Of a stretch of 64,000 bases of DNA, positions 43,291-52,415 are shown one piece after another. Each line of letters opens with the position of its first letter. Position 1 is the stretch's first letter. The translations under genes and the position numbers were made by a program. The notes under the pieces were generated by a model that was given only the letters and a program-made list of their open reading frames with translations, had not been told where the DNA came from and searched no databases. Source of the stretch: Bradyrhizobium tropiciagri (GTDB lineage Bacteria; Pseudomonadota; Alphaproteobacteria; Rhizobiales; Xanthobacteraceae); contig NZ_JAFCKF010000003.1 of the NCBI RefSeq assembly GCF_018130545.1, forward strand, positions 62,001-126,000. Reading direction: 5' to 3'.

Positions 43291-44514
43291 TCACCGGGCT
43301 TTCTGCTGAACCTGCGGACAGCCGCCTTCGGCGAGCGGCCGCCAGGCTTCGTCCGGCGAAATCGTCGCGATTACCTTTTCATAGTCCCACGGCTCGCGCG
43401 ATTCGGATGGCGATTTGGCCTGAACGAGATACATGGAGCGCATGACCTGCCCATCTTCGCGGATGCCCGCGTTCTGCGTCATGAAATCGTTGACCGGAAG
43501 CTTGCGCATCGCCGCGGCAACGGCGTCGGCATCGTCGGTCCCGGCCGCCTGCACCGCCTTCAGATAATGCATCACTCCGCTGTAGACGCCGGCCTGGATC
43601 ATGGTCGGCGCCTGCCCGTGTCGCCGCGCCATGAAGCGATGACCGAAGGCGCGGGTCGCCTCATTCTGGGTCCATGAGAACGACGTCGCGTAGATGATGC
43701 CCTGCGCTGCCTGAAGGCCAAGCGAATGCACGTCCGTGATCAACATCAGAAGAGCGACAATGCTCTGGTTGGCGGATTTCCCGATGCCGAACTCCGCAGC
43801 CTGCTTCAGGCTGTTGACGGTATCGCCGCCCGCATTCGCCAATGCAATGACCTTCGCCTTCGAATTCTGGGCCTGAAGCAGGAATGACGACAGGTCCGAG
43901 GCGCCGAGCGGATGGCGAACCGAGCCTACGACCTTGCTGCCCGCGGCCGTGATGAAGCTTGATGCGTCACGCTCCAGTGCATGACCGAAGGCGTAGTCCG
44001 CGGTCAGGAAGAACCACGTGTCCGCGCCCTGCTTCAGCATCGCCTTGGTGACGGCGGAGGCTTCGGCGTAGGTGCTGTAGGTGAAATGAAACCCATATGG
44101 CGAGCACTGCTTTCCGGTCAGATCGGAACTGCCGGGCCCGGAAATCACAAAGATGCGCTTCTTGTCGCGGGTGATACCCTGAATGGCCAGCGCGGTCGCC
44201 GAATTGCCGCCGTCGGCAATCATGTCGACACCGTTCTCGTCGATCCAGCGACGCACGATGCCGGAGGCGACATCGGGCTTGTTCTGATGGTCGGCCGACA
44301 CCAGCTCGATCTTCTTTCCAAGCACGGTCGGGCCAAAATCCTCAATCGCGAGACGGGCCGCTTCCACCGAGCCCTCGCCCCCAAGGTCGGAGTAGAGGCC
44401 CGACATATCGTTGATGACGCCGATGCGCACCACGTCACCGGACACTTGTGCGCGCGCGGACCCGACCGCAGCGAGACAAAGGACTGCCGCAAGCACGGCC
44501 GCAATCGATCGCAT
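43291..44514 (-). CDS. Branched-chain-amino-acid-type ABC transporter substrate-binding protein (orphan)
   Basis: This 407-residue periplasmic binding protein has a signal peptide (MRSIAAVLAAVLCLAAVGSA, cleaved near ARAQ). The type I core is VRIGVINDMSGLYSDLGGEG. It is a clear paralogue of the protein at 20255-21460, sharing for example SFLLQAQ-SKAK and DTWFF/DSWFF segments. Its ATG lies 36 bases after the acyl-CoA dehydrogenase stop, so the two form an operon. No permease is nearby. Confidence 0.92.
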   Translation of the reverse strand: MRSIAAVLAAVLCLAAVGSARAQVSGDVVRIGVINDMSGLYSDLGGEGSVEAARLAIEDFGPTVLGKKIELVSADHQNKPDVASGIVRRWIDENGVDMIADGGNSATALAIQGITRDKKRIFVISGPGSSDLTGKQCSPYGFHFTYSTYAEASAVTKAMLKQGADTWFFLTADYAFGHALERDASSFITAAGSKVVGSVRHPLGASDLSSFLLQAQNSKAKVIALANAGGDTVNSLKQAAEFGIGKSANQSIVALLMLITDVHSLGLQAAQGIIYATSFSWTQNEATRAFGHRFMARRHGQAPTMIQAGVYSGVMHYLKAVQAAGTDDADAVAAAMRKLPVNDFMTQNAGIREDGQVMRSMYLVQAKSPSESREPWDYEKVIATISPDEAWRPLAEGGCPQVQQKAR

Positions 44515-44550
44515 GGAAACCTCCCCCTCGACGTTCTAGGTCTGTTGCGG

Positions 44551-46326
44551 TCAGGCCGTCAGGAGCCCGGCCGCTGCAGCGAATGTGACGGGCGCATCAC
44601 CGAGCAACAGCGCGATGGCATCGCGCTCCCAAGCATCGTCGGCCGGGGCCAGCGGATCCTTGGCGGTCAGGCGATGCTCGAGCACGAACCGCGACAGCAG
44701 CAGCCGCCGCAGATCGACTTCAGCCTGGCATCCTTCCCACGCGAGCGTGATCGCCGATGCCGCATGGTAGAGCGCGCTGGCGGCAAGCCGCGCCGTGTGC
44801 TCCGAGCCGGGATCGGCCGCGACCTGCTCGGCAAAGGCGATCGAGCGGTCGAGCGCGGTGCGAAGCCGCGTGCGGTACGGATCGGGCAGGCTCGACGCCT
44901 CGTCGAGGCGCGCCTGCAAGGCCTTCGCCAGAGCCCGGTGCGCGCCGCTCTTGCCGACGGCGCGCGAGATGATGTCGAGCGCGTTGATGTTGCTGGTGCC
45001 TTCCCAGAGCACGCCGACATGGGCGTCGCGCACCAGCCGCGGCTGCACCCATTCCTCGATGTAGCCGTTGCCGCCGCGCACCTCCATCGCGCCGGTGGCG
45101 ACCGGAATGTTGTCGCGGCAGGCGCGGTACTTCAACAATGGCGTCAGGATGCGCAGCAGGTCCTTCGCCTGCGCCGAGCCGGCATTGGCATCGTCCATCG
45201 CGCGCGCGGTCACCAGCATCATCGACAGCGCCTGCTCGGTCGGCACGACCAGCTTCATCAGCTGCCGGCGCAGCAGCGGGAAATCCATCACGCGCTGGCC
45301 AAACGCCGTGCGCGATGAGGCGCTGACGACAGCCTCGTTGACGCAGCGCCGCATCATCGCGGCGGCACGCACGCCGTGCGACAGGCGCGAGAGGTTGACC
45401 TGCTCCATCATCTGCTTGAGGCCCTGCGCCGGATCGCCGACGAGATAGGCAACCGCGTTGTCGAGCTGGATCTCGCCAGATGCCATGGATTTGGTGCCCA
45501 GCTTGTCCTTGAGGCGCACAATGCGGTAGCTGTTGCGTCGGCCGTCCTTGAGGCGGCGCGGCAGTGCGAACAGCGCGAGACCCCTAGTGCCTGCGGGCGC
45601 ACCCTCGGGCCGCGCCAGCATCAGCGCGACGTCGGCATCGGCGTGCGAGCAGAACCATTTGTCGCCGGTCAGTCGCCAGACGTCGCCATCGCGGCGCGCC
45701 ACGGTCTCGACGGCGCCGACGTCGGAGCCGCCTGCCCGCTCGGTCATGAACTGCGTACCCTTCCACAGGCTCGCCATGTCGTCCGACAGCATCTTCGGCA
45801 GCAGATAGGCCTTGAGCTCGTCGGAGCCGAACTTGCGGATCAGATGCGTCGAGGTGTCGGTGACACTGATCGGGCACATCAGTCCGAACTCGGACTGCAC
45901 GAACAGGTACTGAAACACATATTTGGCCACGGCCGGCAGCGGCCGGTCCATGCCGAGCACGCCGGCGCGATGACTCATGGCATGGAACTGAAAATCGCCG
46001 AAGGCGATCGCCTCCATCTCGCGATAGGCCGGATGATAGTCGATCCAGTCCTCATCGCGGCCGTAGGCGTCCCTCGGATTGAGCACCGGCGCATGCTTGT
46101 CGGCGATCCGGGCCAGCCGGTCGAGCCTGCCGCCCGCCAGTTCGCCAAGACGCTTGAAGTGCGGCTCCAGCCGCTCGCGGTCCTCGCGCGGCAGATAGAG
46201 CCCGAGCAGGCCGCGAAGCCCTCGATCGAGATCATAGAAGTTGAGGCCTCCGCAATCATGCGAGATGTGGCGGGCCGGATCAGCGGCATCGTTGGAGCTG
46301 CGAAGGTCGCGCGCGCTCATCTGCAT
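44551..46326 (-). CDS. Acyl-CoA dehydrogenase family protein, AidB-like
   Basis: This 591-residue protein is longer than a standard acyl-CoA dehydrogenase and carries the extra N- and C-terminal parts of the AidB-like branch. Signatures are KGTQFMTERAGGSDVGAVET, LTGDKWFCSHADAD and GGNGYIEEWVQPRL. It binds FAD; some members act on DNA damage and others on CoA esters. The linked binding protein and the IclR regulator make a catabolic role more likely here. The ATG at 46326 has AAGGAG upstream. Confidence 0.9.
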   Translation of the reverse strand: MQMSARDLRSSNDAADPARHISHDCGGLNFYDLDRGLRGLLGLYLPREDRERLEPHFKRLGELAGGRLDRLARIADKHAPVLNPRDAYGRDEDWIDYHPAYREMEAIAFGDFQFHAMSHRAGVLGMDRPLPAVAKYVFQYLFVQSEFGLMCPISVTDTSTHLIRKFGSDELKAYLLPKMLSDDMASLWKGTQFMTERAGGSDVGAVETVARRDGDVWRLTGDKWFCSHADADVALMLARPEGAPAGTRGLALFALPRRLKDGRRNSYRIVRLKDKLGTKSMASGEIQLDNAVAYLVGDPAQGLKQMMEQVNLSRLSHGVRAAAMMRRCVNEAVVSASSRTAFGQRVMDFPLLRRQLMKLVVPTEQALSMMLVTARAMDDANAGSAQAKDLLRILTPLLKYRACRDNIPVATGAMEVRGGNGYIEEWVQPRLVRDAHVGVLWEGTSNINALDIISRAVGKSGAHRALAKALQARLDEASSLPDPYRTRLRTALDRSIAFAEQVAADPGSEHTARLAASALYHAASAITLAWEGCQAEVDLRRLLLSRFVLEHRLTAKDPLAPADDAWERDAIALLLGDAPVTFAAAAGLLTA

Positions 46327-46636
46327 CGGGGCTCTCCTTGTTCGGATGACGTCGCAGCGGCCTCGCAGGTGTGCGGGACGCCATCGCTCAGCGTTCAAAC
46401 TGCGCCGGCAACATCGAGAACGATCGCGGCGATGTCCATCGGCGGACGCCCGCACGAGAATAATTTCAGATACGTGGAGGAAATGCGGTCCGCGCGCCGG
46501 ACCGCACGCCAAGTCATGCTGCACCGCGGACTCTTGACCTCCGTTGGTTTCGCTGCACATTCAGAGCAGAAGGGCGACAACGAATGTTGCAACGCACCAG
46601 ACTTGCGCGGTGTTCAAAGGAAACGAACGGCAAGAG
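46327..46636. other. Divergent regulatory region (310 bases)
   Basis: The gap between the AidB-like gene (minus) and the IclR gene (plus). It holds the perfect 23-bp palindrome at 46484-46506. I see no clear -35/-10 pair and no gene. The IclR start is uncertain, so part of this gap could be coding. Confidence 0.5.
46484..46506. promoter_or_regulatory. Operator-like palindrome for the IclR regulator
   Basis: TGCGGTCCG-N5-CGGACCGCA, with perfect 9-bp arms, lies in the divergent region between the IclR and acyl-CoA dehydrogenase genes. Size and symmetry fit an IclR-family site. Confidence 0.5.
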
Positions 46637-47575
46637 ATGAAGGGTGTACGGTCCGATACCCAGCCCCCGGCCCGGCGGGGCCGCCGGCGCATCGTCGCCG
46701 ACCGCGTGCGTACGCAATCCGACGATCCCGCGGCCATGGTGATCGAGGCCAACCGGCATGACGAATTGTTTCGCGCTGCCGACGGCAGCCCCGATCCGTC
46801 CGTCGTCAAATCGGCGCACCGCGTGCTCCGTATCTTCGAGTATTTTGCCGAGATCGAGCGGCCCGCGACCATGACCGAGATCGCGCGCCGGCTGAACTAT
46901 CCGCCGTCGAGCACGTCGGCACTGCTGAAGAGCCTCGTCGAGCTCGGCTATCTCGATCACGATCGGCAGGCACGCAGCTACGCGCCGACGGTCCGCATCG
47001 CCCTGCTCGGCGGCTGGCTTAGGAGCCAGACATTGCCGGGAGCGACGCTCGATACCATCACGCGCGAGCTGCATGAGGCGACGAGGTTGACGACCTTCGT
47101 CGTCGCACGCAACCAGCTCTACAGCCAGTACATCCGCGTACTACAGGGTACCACGCCGGTGCGCTATTATCTCGAGCCCGGCGCACGGCGGCTGTTGACC
47201 CACTCGACCCCCGGCCGGGTGTTTCTCAGCCTGATGAACGACGAGGATGCGCGTCGGATCGTGCAGCGGATCAACGCCGAGGAAGCACCGTCATCCGCCG
47301 TCCGCTTCGGCGATATCCAGCATGCGCTGGCGACCATCCGCCGCCAAGGATTTGCCTACACGCGCGACATGGGAACGCCCGGCCTGAGCGCGATAGCGAT
47401 GCGGCTGACCGAGGCCGACCAGACGCCTCCGCTTGTCATCACTGTCGCGGGCCCGAGCTCGATCGTCTCGGCAGAAGGAAAGGCGATCATCGGAAAGATG
47501 CGCGAGCTGGTCGAACGGCAATCGCCCGGCCTGCTGCCGCAGATCGACGTCGACGCGCCACCGATCGAGACTTGA
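46637..47575 (+). CDS. IclR family transcriptional regulator
   Basis: This protein of about 312 residues has an N-terminal winged helix (VVKSAHRVLRIFEYFAEIERP, then TMTEIARRLNYPPSSTSALLKSLVELGYL) and a C-terminal effector domain ending in PPLVITVAGPSSIV. It probably controls the divergent acyl-CoA dehydrogenase and binding-protein operon. The start is uncertain: ATG 46637 gives an Arg-rich N-terminal tail, while ATG 46736 would start close to the HTH. Confidence 0.88.
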   Translation: MKGVRSDTQPPARRGRRRIVADRVRTQSDDPAAMVIEANRHDELFRAADGSPDPSVVKSAHRVLRIFEYFAEIERPATMTEIARRLNYPPSSTSALLKSLVELGYLDHDRQARSYAPTVRIALLGGWLRSQTLPGATLDTITRELHEATRLTTFVVARNQLYSQYIRVLQGTTPVRYYLEPGARRLLTHSTPGRVFLSLMNDEDARRIVQRINAEEAPSSAVRFGDIQHALATIRRQGFAYTRDMGTPGLSAIAMRLTEADQTPPLVITVAGPSSIVSAEGKAIIGKMRELVERQSPGLLPQIDVDAPPIET

Positions 47576-47600
47576 GATCGGGCAACGCGTCAGGTCGACC

Positions 47601-48230
47601 TCAAGACCCGGCGCGGCGGATCGTGATCCGGGTCTCGTCGGTCATGTCCTTGAGCTCCTTGTTCGGCTCGCGATAGAGATGCCGCTCGATCTCGACGGTC
47701 CGGCCGTCGGTGGTCTTGCTGCATTTCTCGTCGACGAAGACCCCGCCGACCTCCTGCTTGTCGGCGCCCGGCTTCGCCTCGGCGCAGCTCCAGCCGTCCT
47801 CGCCGTAGCGCGACTTCGCCTGCAAACCGAGCAGGAATGCCTTCTTGCGCAGATAGAGCCGCGCCTTCGGATCGGTCTCGATCGTCAGCGCCGCGATCTT
47901 GGCGTCCTTGTCGATCATCACAGTCAGGATCGCCGGATGGCCGCCGACCATGGTGCCGTCGCGCGCGGTCTCACGATCGTATTCGAAGCGAATGCTGCGC
48001 AGGTGGTCCGGCCCCTCCGGGCAATTCGGCCACTGCGCCCATTCCGCCAATCGGTGGGTGGTCTTCTCTTCGGCGCAGGTGAGGTTGATGTATCCGGCGT
48101 CGGGCACGCTTGATATCGCCATACCGACATTGATGTCGCGCAGGTCGCCCGCGGTTGCCATCGCCGGCACCGCGGCCGTGACGGACGCAGCAAAAACCAA
48201 ACCACGAATTGCCGATCTCTGTTTGCTCAT
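47601..48230 (-). CDS. Exported protein of unknown function in the PQQ-dehydrogenase operon
   Basis: This 209-residue protein has a signal peptide (MSKQRSAIRGLVFAASVTAA, cleavage near AMATA). The mature part holds cysteines in NLTCAEEK, WPNCPEGP, WSCAEAK and EKCSKTT, which suggests two disulfides in the periplasm. I do not recognise the family. It differs from XoxJ-type solute-binding proteins. Its ATG overlaps the cytochrome c stop (ATGA), so it is translationally coupled and probably helps assemble or protect the dehydrogenase-cytochrome pair. Confidence 0.82.
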   Translation of the reverse strand: MSKQRSAIRGLVFAASVTAAVPAMATAGDLRDINVGMAISSVPDAGYINLTCAEEKTTHRLAEWAQWPNCPEGPDHLRSIRFEYDRETARDGTMVGGHPAILTVMIDKDAKIAALTIETDPKARLYLRKKAFLLGLQAKSRYGEDGWSCAEAKPGADKQEVGGVFVDEKCSKTTDGRTVEIERHLYREPNKELKDMTDETRITIRRAGS

Positions 48231-48769
48231 GGCTTTGCCTTTTCGCTCGAGTCGGATGGCGCGGCGGCGTGGCCGGCCTCCTTGTAGATATTGCAGACGC
48301 GCGAGCCGTCGCCGAAGAAAGCGATGCATTCATCATAGTTCGGCTCGCCCTTGCCCTTGACGTGGGCGAGCACGTAATCGGCGACGGCCTCGATCTCGTT
48401 CGGTCGCAGGAACACATTCGCCTCGGGCGGCATGCGGTCGGCGACATCCTGCCGGCTCATCTCGTAACATTTCGTGGTGTCATAGGAGCCGCGCACGAAG
48501 AACGGCATGCCGGTGCCTGGCCGCCCGCACGTCACGGTCTCGATGATCTGCTCGCGCGTCAGCTCGGTCTTGCGCAACGACAGCGCATCGCCGCCATAGC
48601 CGCCGCCGCCATTGCCGTGCCATTTGTGGCAGCCCATGCAATTGCCGCGCTTGAACACCGCCTTGCCCGCGTCGGTCGGATCACTCGCCGACTGCGCCTG
48701 CGCCGTACTCACAAATCCCATCACCAGCGCGCAGCCGAGCCACGCGCCAATCAGCCATGTTTGTTTCAT
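48227..48769 (-). CDS. Class I cytochrome c, electron acceptor of the PQQ dehydrogenase
   Basis: This 180-residue periplasmic cytochrome has a signal peptide (cleavage near AQAQ), one haem site CMGCH (C44-C47-H48) and a candidate axial Met in GTGMPFF. Two cysteines in the C-terminal tail (NYDECIAF and SRVCNIY) may form a disulfide. It lies between the dehydrogenase and the exported unknown protein. By analogy with XoxG it takes electrons from the reduced PQQ enzyme. Confidence 0.92.
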   Translation of the reverse strand: MKQTWLIGAWLGCALVMGFVSTAQAQSASDPTDAGKAVFKRGNCMGCHKWHGNGGGGYGGDALSLRKTELTREQIIETVTCGRPGTGMPFFVRGSYDTTKCYEMSRQDVADRMPPEANVFLRPNEIEAVADYVLAHVKGKGEPNYDECIAFFGDGSRVCNIYKEAGHAAAPSDSSEKAKP

Positions 48770-48800
48770 TTGTCTTGTTTCTTCTCTCGGCCAAATCGAA

Positions 48801-48831
48801 CGCGGGAGGCTCCGTTTCGAAGCCTCCCGCG
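48801..48831 (-). other. Hairpin between PQQ dehydrogenase and cytochrome genes
   Basis: An 11-bp perfect stem CGCGGGAGGCT / AGCCTCCCGCG with a 9-nt loop, 9 bases past the dehydrogenase stop. It has no T tract, so a 3'-stabilising or partial terminator role is likely, giving more dehydrogenase than cytochrome. Confidence 0.6.
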
Positions 48832-48840
48832 CTTGCGATG

Positions 48841-50613
48841 TCAGAGCGCGAACACGTAGAGCATCGAGCCCGGCTGCATCCGCTTGAGCTCGGGCGTGGC
48901 ATCGATGAACCACTTGTCCCAGGCACCGCCGAGGCCGACTAGGACCGCGACATACTGCTTGCCGTCAACCGAGAACGTCATCGGGGGCGCGTTGAGGCCG
49001 CCACCGGTGTTGAACTCCCACAGCTTCTGCAACGACTTCGCGTCATAGGCGATCATCTCGCCGGACGGTTGCCCGGAGAACACCAGGTCAGGCGTCGCCA
49101 GGATGCCGCCGAGGTTCGGGAATTGCGTTTCCGCCTTCCCCGCCACCTTGCCGGTGGTGACGTCGATCGCGGTCACGCTACCGGTGATCTTGACGTTCTG
49201 GCTCGGTCCGCCGCCGGTGAAGAACTCGCGGGCCTTGACCTTGTCCGGCGTCATCTCCTCGACCTTGATGTGGTTGCAGCTCTCGATGACGGGAATGTAC
49301 CAGAGCTTCAGGTTCGGATTATACGCGGTCGGCGGCCAGTTCTTACCGCCCATGTTGCCGGGGCAGATATCCGTTTCCTTGTTGGTGCGGCTCGGCGTGA
49401 CCGACGCATTGTACTTCTGCACGCCCTGCTTCGGATCATACTCCACCGGCTTGCCGGACTCGGGATCGAGACCCTTCGTCCAGGTCACCTTCTTGACGAA
49501 GGGCAGACCCCAGACGAACTTGCCGCTGTTGCGATCGATCGCATAGGCAAAGCCGTTGCGGTCGGCCTCAAGCGCGAGCTTCAGCGTCGTGTTGTTCGGA
49601 CCGGGGACGTCGACCAGCACGTTCTCCGCCACGCTGTCATAGTCATAGGGATCGTTCGGCGTGTGCTGGTAGTGCCACTTGATCTTGCCGGTGTCGGCAT
49701 CGAGACCAAGCGACGAGTCGGTGTAGAGGTTGTCGCCGGGACGATATTCGTTGTCCCAATCCGGTCCGGGATTGCCGACGCCCCACACGATGGTGTTGGT
49801 CGAGGGGTCGTAACTGCCGGTGACCCAGGTCGAACCGCCGCCGCTCGCCTTGGCGTTCTTGTCGTCCTTCCAGGTCTCCGCACCCGGTTCGTCCTTGCCC
49901 GGGATGGTGTGGGTGCGCCAGACTTCCTTCTGGCTGTTCAGGTCGGTCGCGGCGATCCAGCCGCGAATGCCGTATTCCGCACCGGCCACACCTGATATCG
50001 CCTTGTCCTTGACGATCAGCGGAGCACCGGTGATCACCTCACCCTTGTCGGGATCGGCGACCTGCCGCTGCCAGGCGACCTGCCCGGTTTCCTTGTTGGT
50101 CGCGATCAGGCGGCCGTCGAGCGTGTGCGAGATGACGAGGTTGTTCCACAACGCGACGCCGCGGTTGTCGACGCCGCAGCAGGCGACCGCGCCGGCCCAG
50201 TCGTGGTCGGTCTTGGGATCCATCTTCCAGAGCAGCACGCCTTTGCCGCCATGCGCATCGATCTTGTAGACCGAGCCCCAGCCGTCGGTAACGTACATGA
50301 ACCCGTTCTCGACGATCGGCGTCCCCTCCAGGCCGCCATGCGCCCAGATTCCGCCGCCCTCGACACCGCCGAGCGCCATGGTCCAGGCGACCTTCAGATT
50401 CTTGACATTGTCCTTGTTGATGTCGGCCAGCGACGAGAAGCGGGTCGCCGAATAGTTCTTGTGATGGTGCAGCCAGTTGCCCGCTTCCTTGTCAGCGTTG
50501 AGCAGGCGATCCTGGTTGACGTCCTCGGCGAGCGCGAAAGGGCCCGCCAGGGTCGCGACGGATGCTACGGCCGCCGCGAGCATATGAGACTTTACCCAAT
50601 TCAACCTTGTCAT
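48841..50613 (-). CDS. xoxF: PQQ-dependent methanol/ethanol-type dehydrogenase, lanthanide-type active site
   Basis: This 590-residue periplasmic quinoprotein oxidises primary alcohols. It has a signal peptide (cleavage after FALA), the vicinal disulfide C145-C146 that covers PQQ, and Trp-docking propeller repeats. The catalytic Asp is D324 in PNDPYDYDS. The residue two positions on is D326, where calcium-dependent MxaF enzymes have Ala; this extra Asp marks XoxF/ExaF lanthanide enzymes. The ATG at 50613 follows GGAGGA; an earlier in-frame ATG 11 codons upstream is less likely. The substrate could be methanol, ethanol or another alcohol, so the symbol is tentative. Confidence 0.85.
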   Translation of the reverse strand: MTRLNWVKSHMLAAAVASVATLAGPFALAEDVNQDRLLNADKEAGNWLHHHKNYSATRFSSLADINKDNVKNLKVAWTMALGGVEGGGIWAHGGLEGTPIVENGFMYVTDGWGSVYKIDAHGGKGVLLWKMDPKTDHDWAGAVACCGVDNRGVALWNNLVISHTLDGRLIATNKETGQVAWQRQVADPDKGEVITGAPLIVKDKAISGVAGAEYGIRGWIAATDLNSQKEVWRTHTIPGKDEPGAETWKDDKNAKASGGGSTWVTGSYDPSTNTIVWGVGNPGPDWDNEYRPGDNLYTDSSLGLDADTGKIKWHYQHTPNDPYDYDSVAENVLVDVPGPNNTTLKLALEADRNGFAYAIDRNSGKFVWGLPFVKKVTWTKGLDPESGKPVEYDPKQGVQKYNASVTPSRTNKETDICPGNMGGKNWPPTAYNPNLKLWYIPVIESCNHIKVEEMTPDKVKAREFFTGGGPSQNVKITGSVTAIDVTTGKVAGKAETQFPNLGGILATPDLVFSGQPSGEMIAYDAKSLQKLWEFNTGGGLNAPPMTFSVDGKQYVAVLVGLGGAWDKWFIDATPELKRMQPGSMLYVFAL

Positions 50614-50731
50614 AGATTCATTTCCTCCGGATCTAGCATTCTTCATTGATCGAACCGCCCGTCACATACGGACAGTCTCGCGAGAAGCCTTGAGTCCCGG
50701 CGATCGGCTGTGCCGCCCGCCGCATTCCCAG

Positions 50732-50773
50732 TCACTTGTCTTGGGTCACTTGTCTTGAGTCACGTGTCTTGGG
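50732..50773. repeat. 14-bp tandem repeat, three copies
   Basis: TCACTTGTCTTGGG (50732), TCACTTGTCTTGAG (50746) and TCACGTGTCTTGGG (50760), with a partial fourth unit running into the stop of the PCu(A)C gene at 50774. Between units only two positions vary. Confidence 0.85.
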
Positions 50774-51259
50774 TCACTTCTGGACCGTTACCTCCGTCTC
50801 GATGGTTCCAGCTTTCTGAAAAACGATCGCGCATTTGAACGTTTCGCCGGGCGTCAGCGCCTGGCGCAACTGCAGCAGCATGACGTGATAGCCGTCGCGC
50901 TTCAGTTCGAGCGTTGCCTTGGCCGGGACTGGTATATTGGATATCGAGCGCATGGCCGGTGCACCTTCGCCGCGATCGACGATGTGTCGCTCGGAGAAAT
51001 TCGCGACCGGGCAGCGGACGCGGAGCAGCGCGTCAGCGCTGTCGGCCTCGTTCTTGATCGTCATCGTCAAGGGAAGGTCCCCGCCCGCTTTGTCGACCGC
51101 CGGTACGCGCGCATCCGCAATCGCCAAGGATTCGTTCGCGGCGGCGTCAGGTATCACTCCGAACGTGCTGATCAGGCAGAATAATGGCAACGCAATCCAT
51201 GATCTGCACTTAACGATCTTGCACGCAAAGGCGCAATGCAACCCCCGCTCGAACGACAT
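50774..51259 (-). CDS. PCu(A)C-family periplasmic copper chaperone
   Basis: This 161-residue protein has an N-terminal hydrophobic export segment. The full copper-binding pattern H-x10-M-x21-H-x-M is satisfied by H92, M103, H125 and M127. These chaperones deliver Cu(I), usually for cytochrome oxidase assembly. I choose the ATG at 51259 because GGGAGAAAA lies just upstream, giving MSFERGLHCAF; an ATG six codons earlier lacks this. It is upstream of and parallel to the PQQ dehydrogenase, about 160 bases away. Confidence 0.88.
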   Translation of the reverse strand: MSFERGLHCAFACKIVKCRSWIALPLFCLISTFGVIPDAAANESLAIADARVPAVDKAGGDLPLTMTIKNEADSADALLRVRCPVANFSERHIVDRGEGAPAMRSISNIPVPAKATLELKRDGYHVMLLQLRQALTPGETFKCAIVFQKAGTIETEVTVQK

Positions 51260-51389
51260 CAAGTTTTCTCCCGACATGATTTTTGCGGCATTGTTTCATG
51301 CTTCGTCGCGCGCTGCCAGCGAATGAAGATCGGGAACCGCGTTTCATTGCGATTTCGTCACGCATAGCGGTCATGCTACATTTTTGCGC

Positions 51390-52385
51390 ATGAGCGTTCT
51401 CGATACGCTAACGCAGGCAGAGCGCGATGCAGCACATACTGCACTGCGTGAGGTGATCGGCGCGGCAACGATCGACGCCGTCACACTTGTCTCTGGCGGC
51501 GCGACATCGGCGCGGCTGTTCAGAATCGATGCAGGCCATGAGAATTATTTGCTACGAATCGAAGGGGTGCCGAGCCCGCTGCGCAATCCGCATCAATATG
51601 TTTCGCTGAGGATTGCCGCGCGAGCCGGCATCGCGCCGCGACTCTATTATGCCAACGAGACGTCGCGCGTCGCGGTGATGGATTTCGTGCAGCGGCAGCC
51701 GCTCAGCCTTTACCCCGGCGGGCTGCCGGCGCTGGCAAGGGCGCTCGGCGAATTGCTGGCGCGGCTGCAGGCGACGCCGACCTTTCCGGCTTTCGTACGC
51801 TACCCGGATATCGTGGCCCGGCTCTGGGCGCATGTCTGCCGCACCGGCCTGTTCGCGCCCGGCGTGCTCGACCGCTGCAACGATCACCTCGAACGCATCC
51901 GGACGGCCTATGCGTGGGATGAGGCGAACTCTGTTTCGAGTCACAACGATTCGCTTCCCGCCAACATCCTGTTCGACGGCAGCAGGCTCTGGATGATCGA
52001 CTGGGAATCCGCCTACCGCACCGATCCGCTGGTCGATCTCGCCATTGTCGGCGACAGCATCGCGCGAACGCCGGAGCTGTAAGACATTCTGCATCGCGCC
52101 TGGCTCGGCCGCCCGCTCGATGACACCCTGCGCGCCCGGCTGCGATTGGTCCGCGCCCTCACCCGGCTCTACTACGCAGGCGTGCTGCTCAGCGCATCCG
52201 CGACGGCGCCGCGCAGCACACCCGATACCGGCCTCGCCGGACCGACGCTTGCCGAGCTCGCGGAGGCCGTCAGCGCCGGCCGCCTCAGGGTCGGCACGCC
52301 GGCAGCCAAGCACGTGCTCGGAAAGATGTTCCTCGCCTCATTCATGATCGACGTCGCGACGCCCGGCTTCGATCTTTCGGTTTGA
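51390..52385 (+). pseudogene. Phosphotransferase (choline-kinase/APH-like), broken by one in-frame stop
   Basis: The frame encodes a small-molecule kinase fold: LVSGGATSARLFRID, the catalytic loop SVSSHNDSLPANILFDG and the metal motif MIDWESAYRTDPLVDLA. A TAA at 52080-52082 cuts it at 230 residues. The same frame then continues without interruption for another 100 codons (DILHRAWLGRPLDDTLRARL..., ending FDLSV) to a TGA at 52385. The sequence after the stop keeps the character of a kinase C-lobe. A single change such as GAA to TAA explains this. All catalytic motifs precede the stop, so residual function cannot be excluded. Confidence 0.8.
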
Positions 52386-52415
52386 TGCTCGGTGCTTTGG
52401 CGCTTTCGCATCGGA

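Noticed and set aside
52146-52385. Separate 79-codon gene after the phosphotransferase
   Set aside because: It is the in-frame continuation of the same protein past the TAA, not an independent gene. It has no ribosome site.
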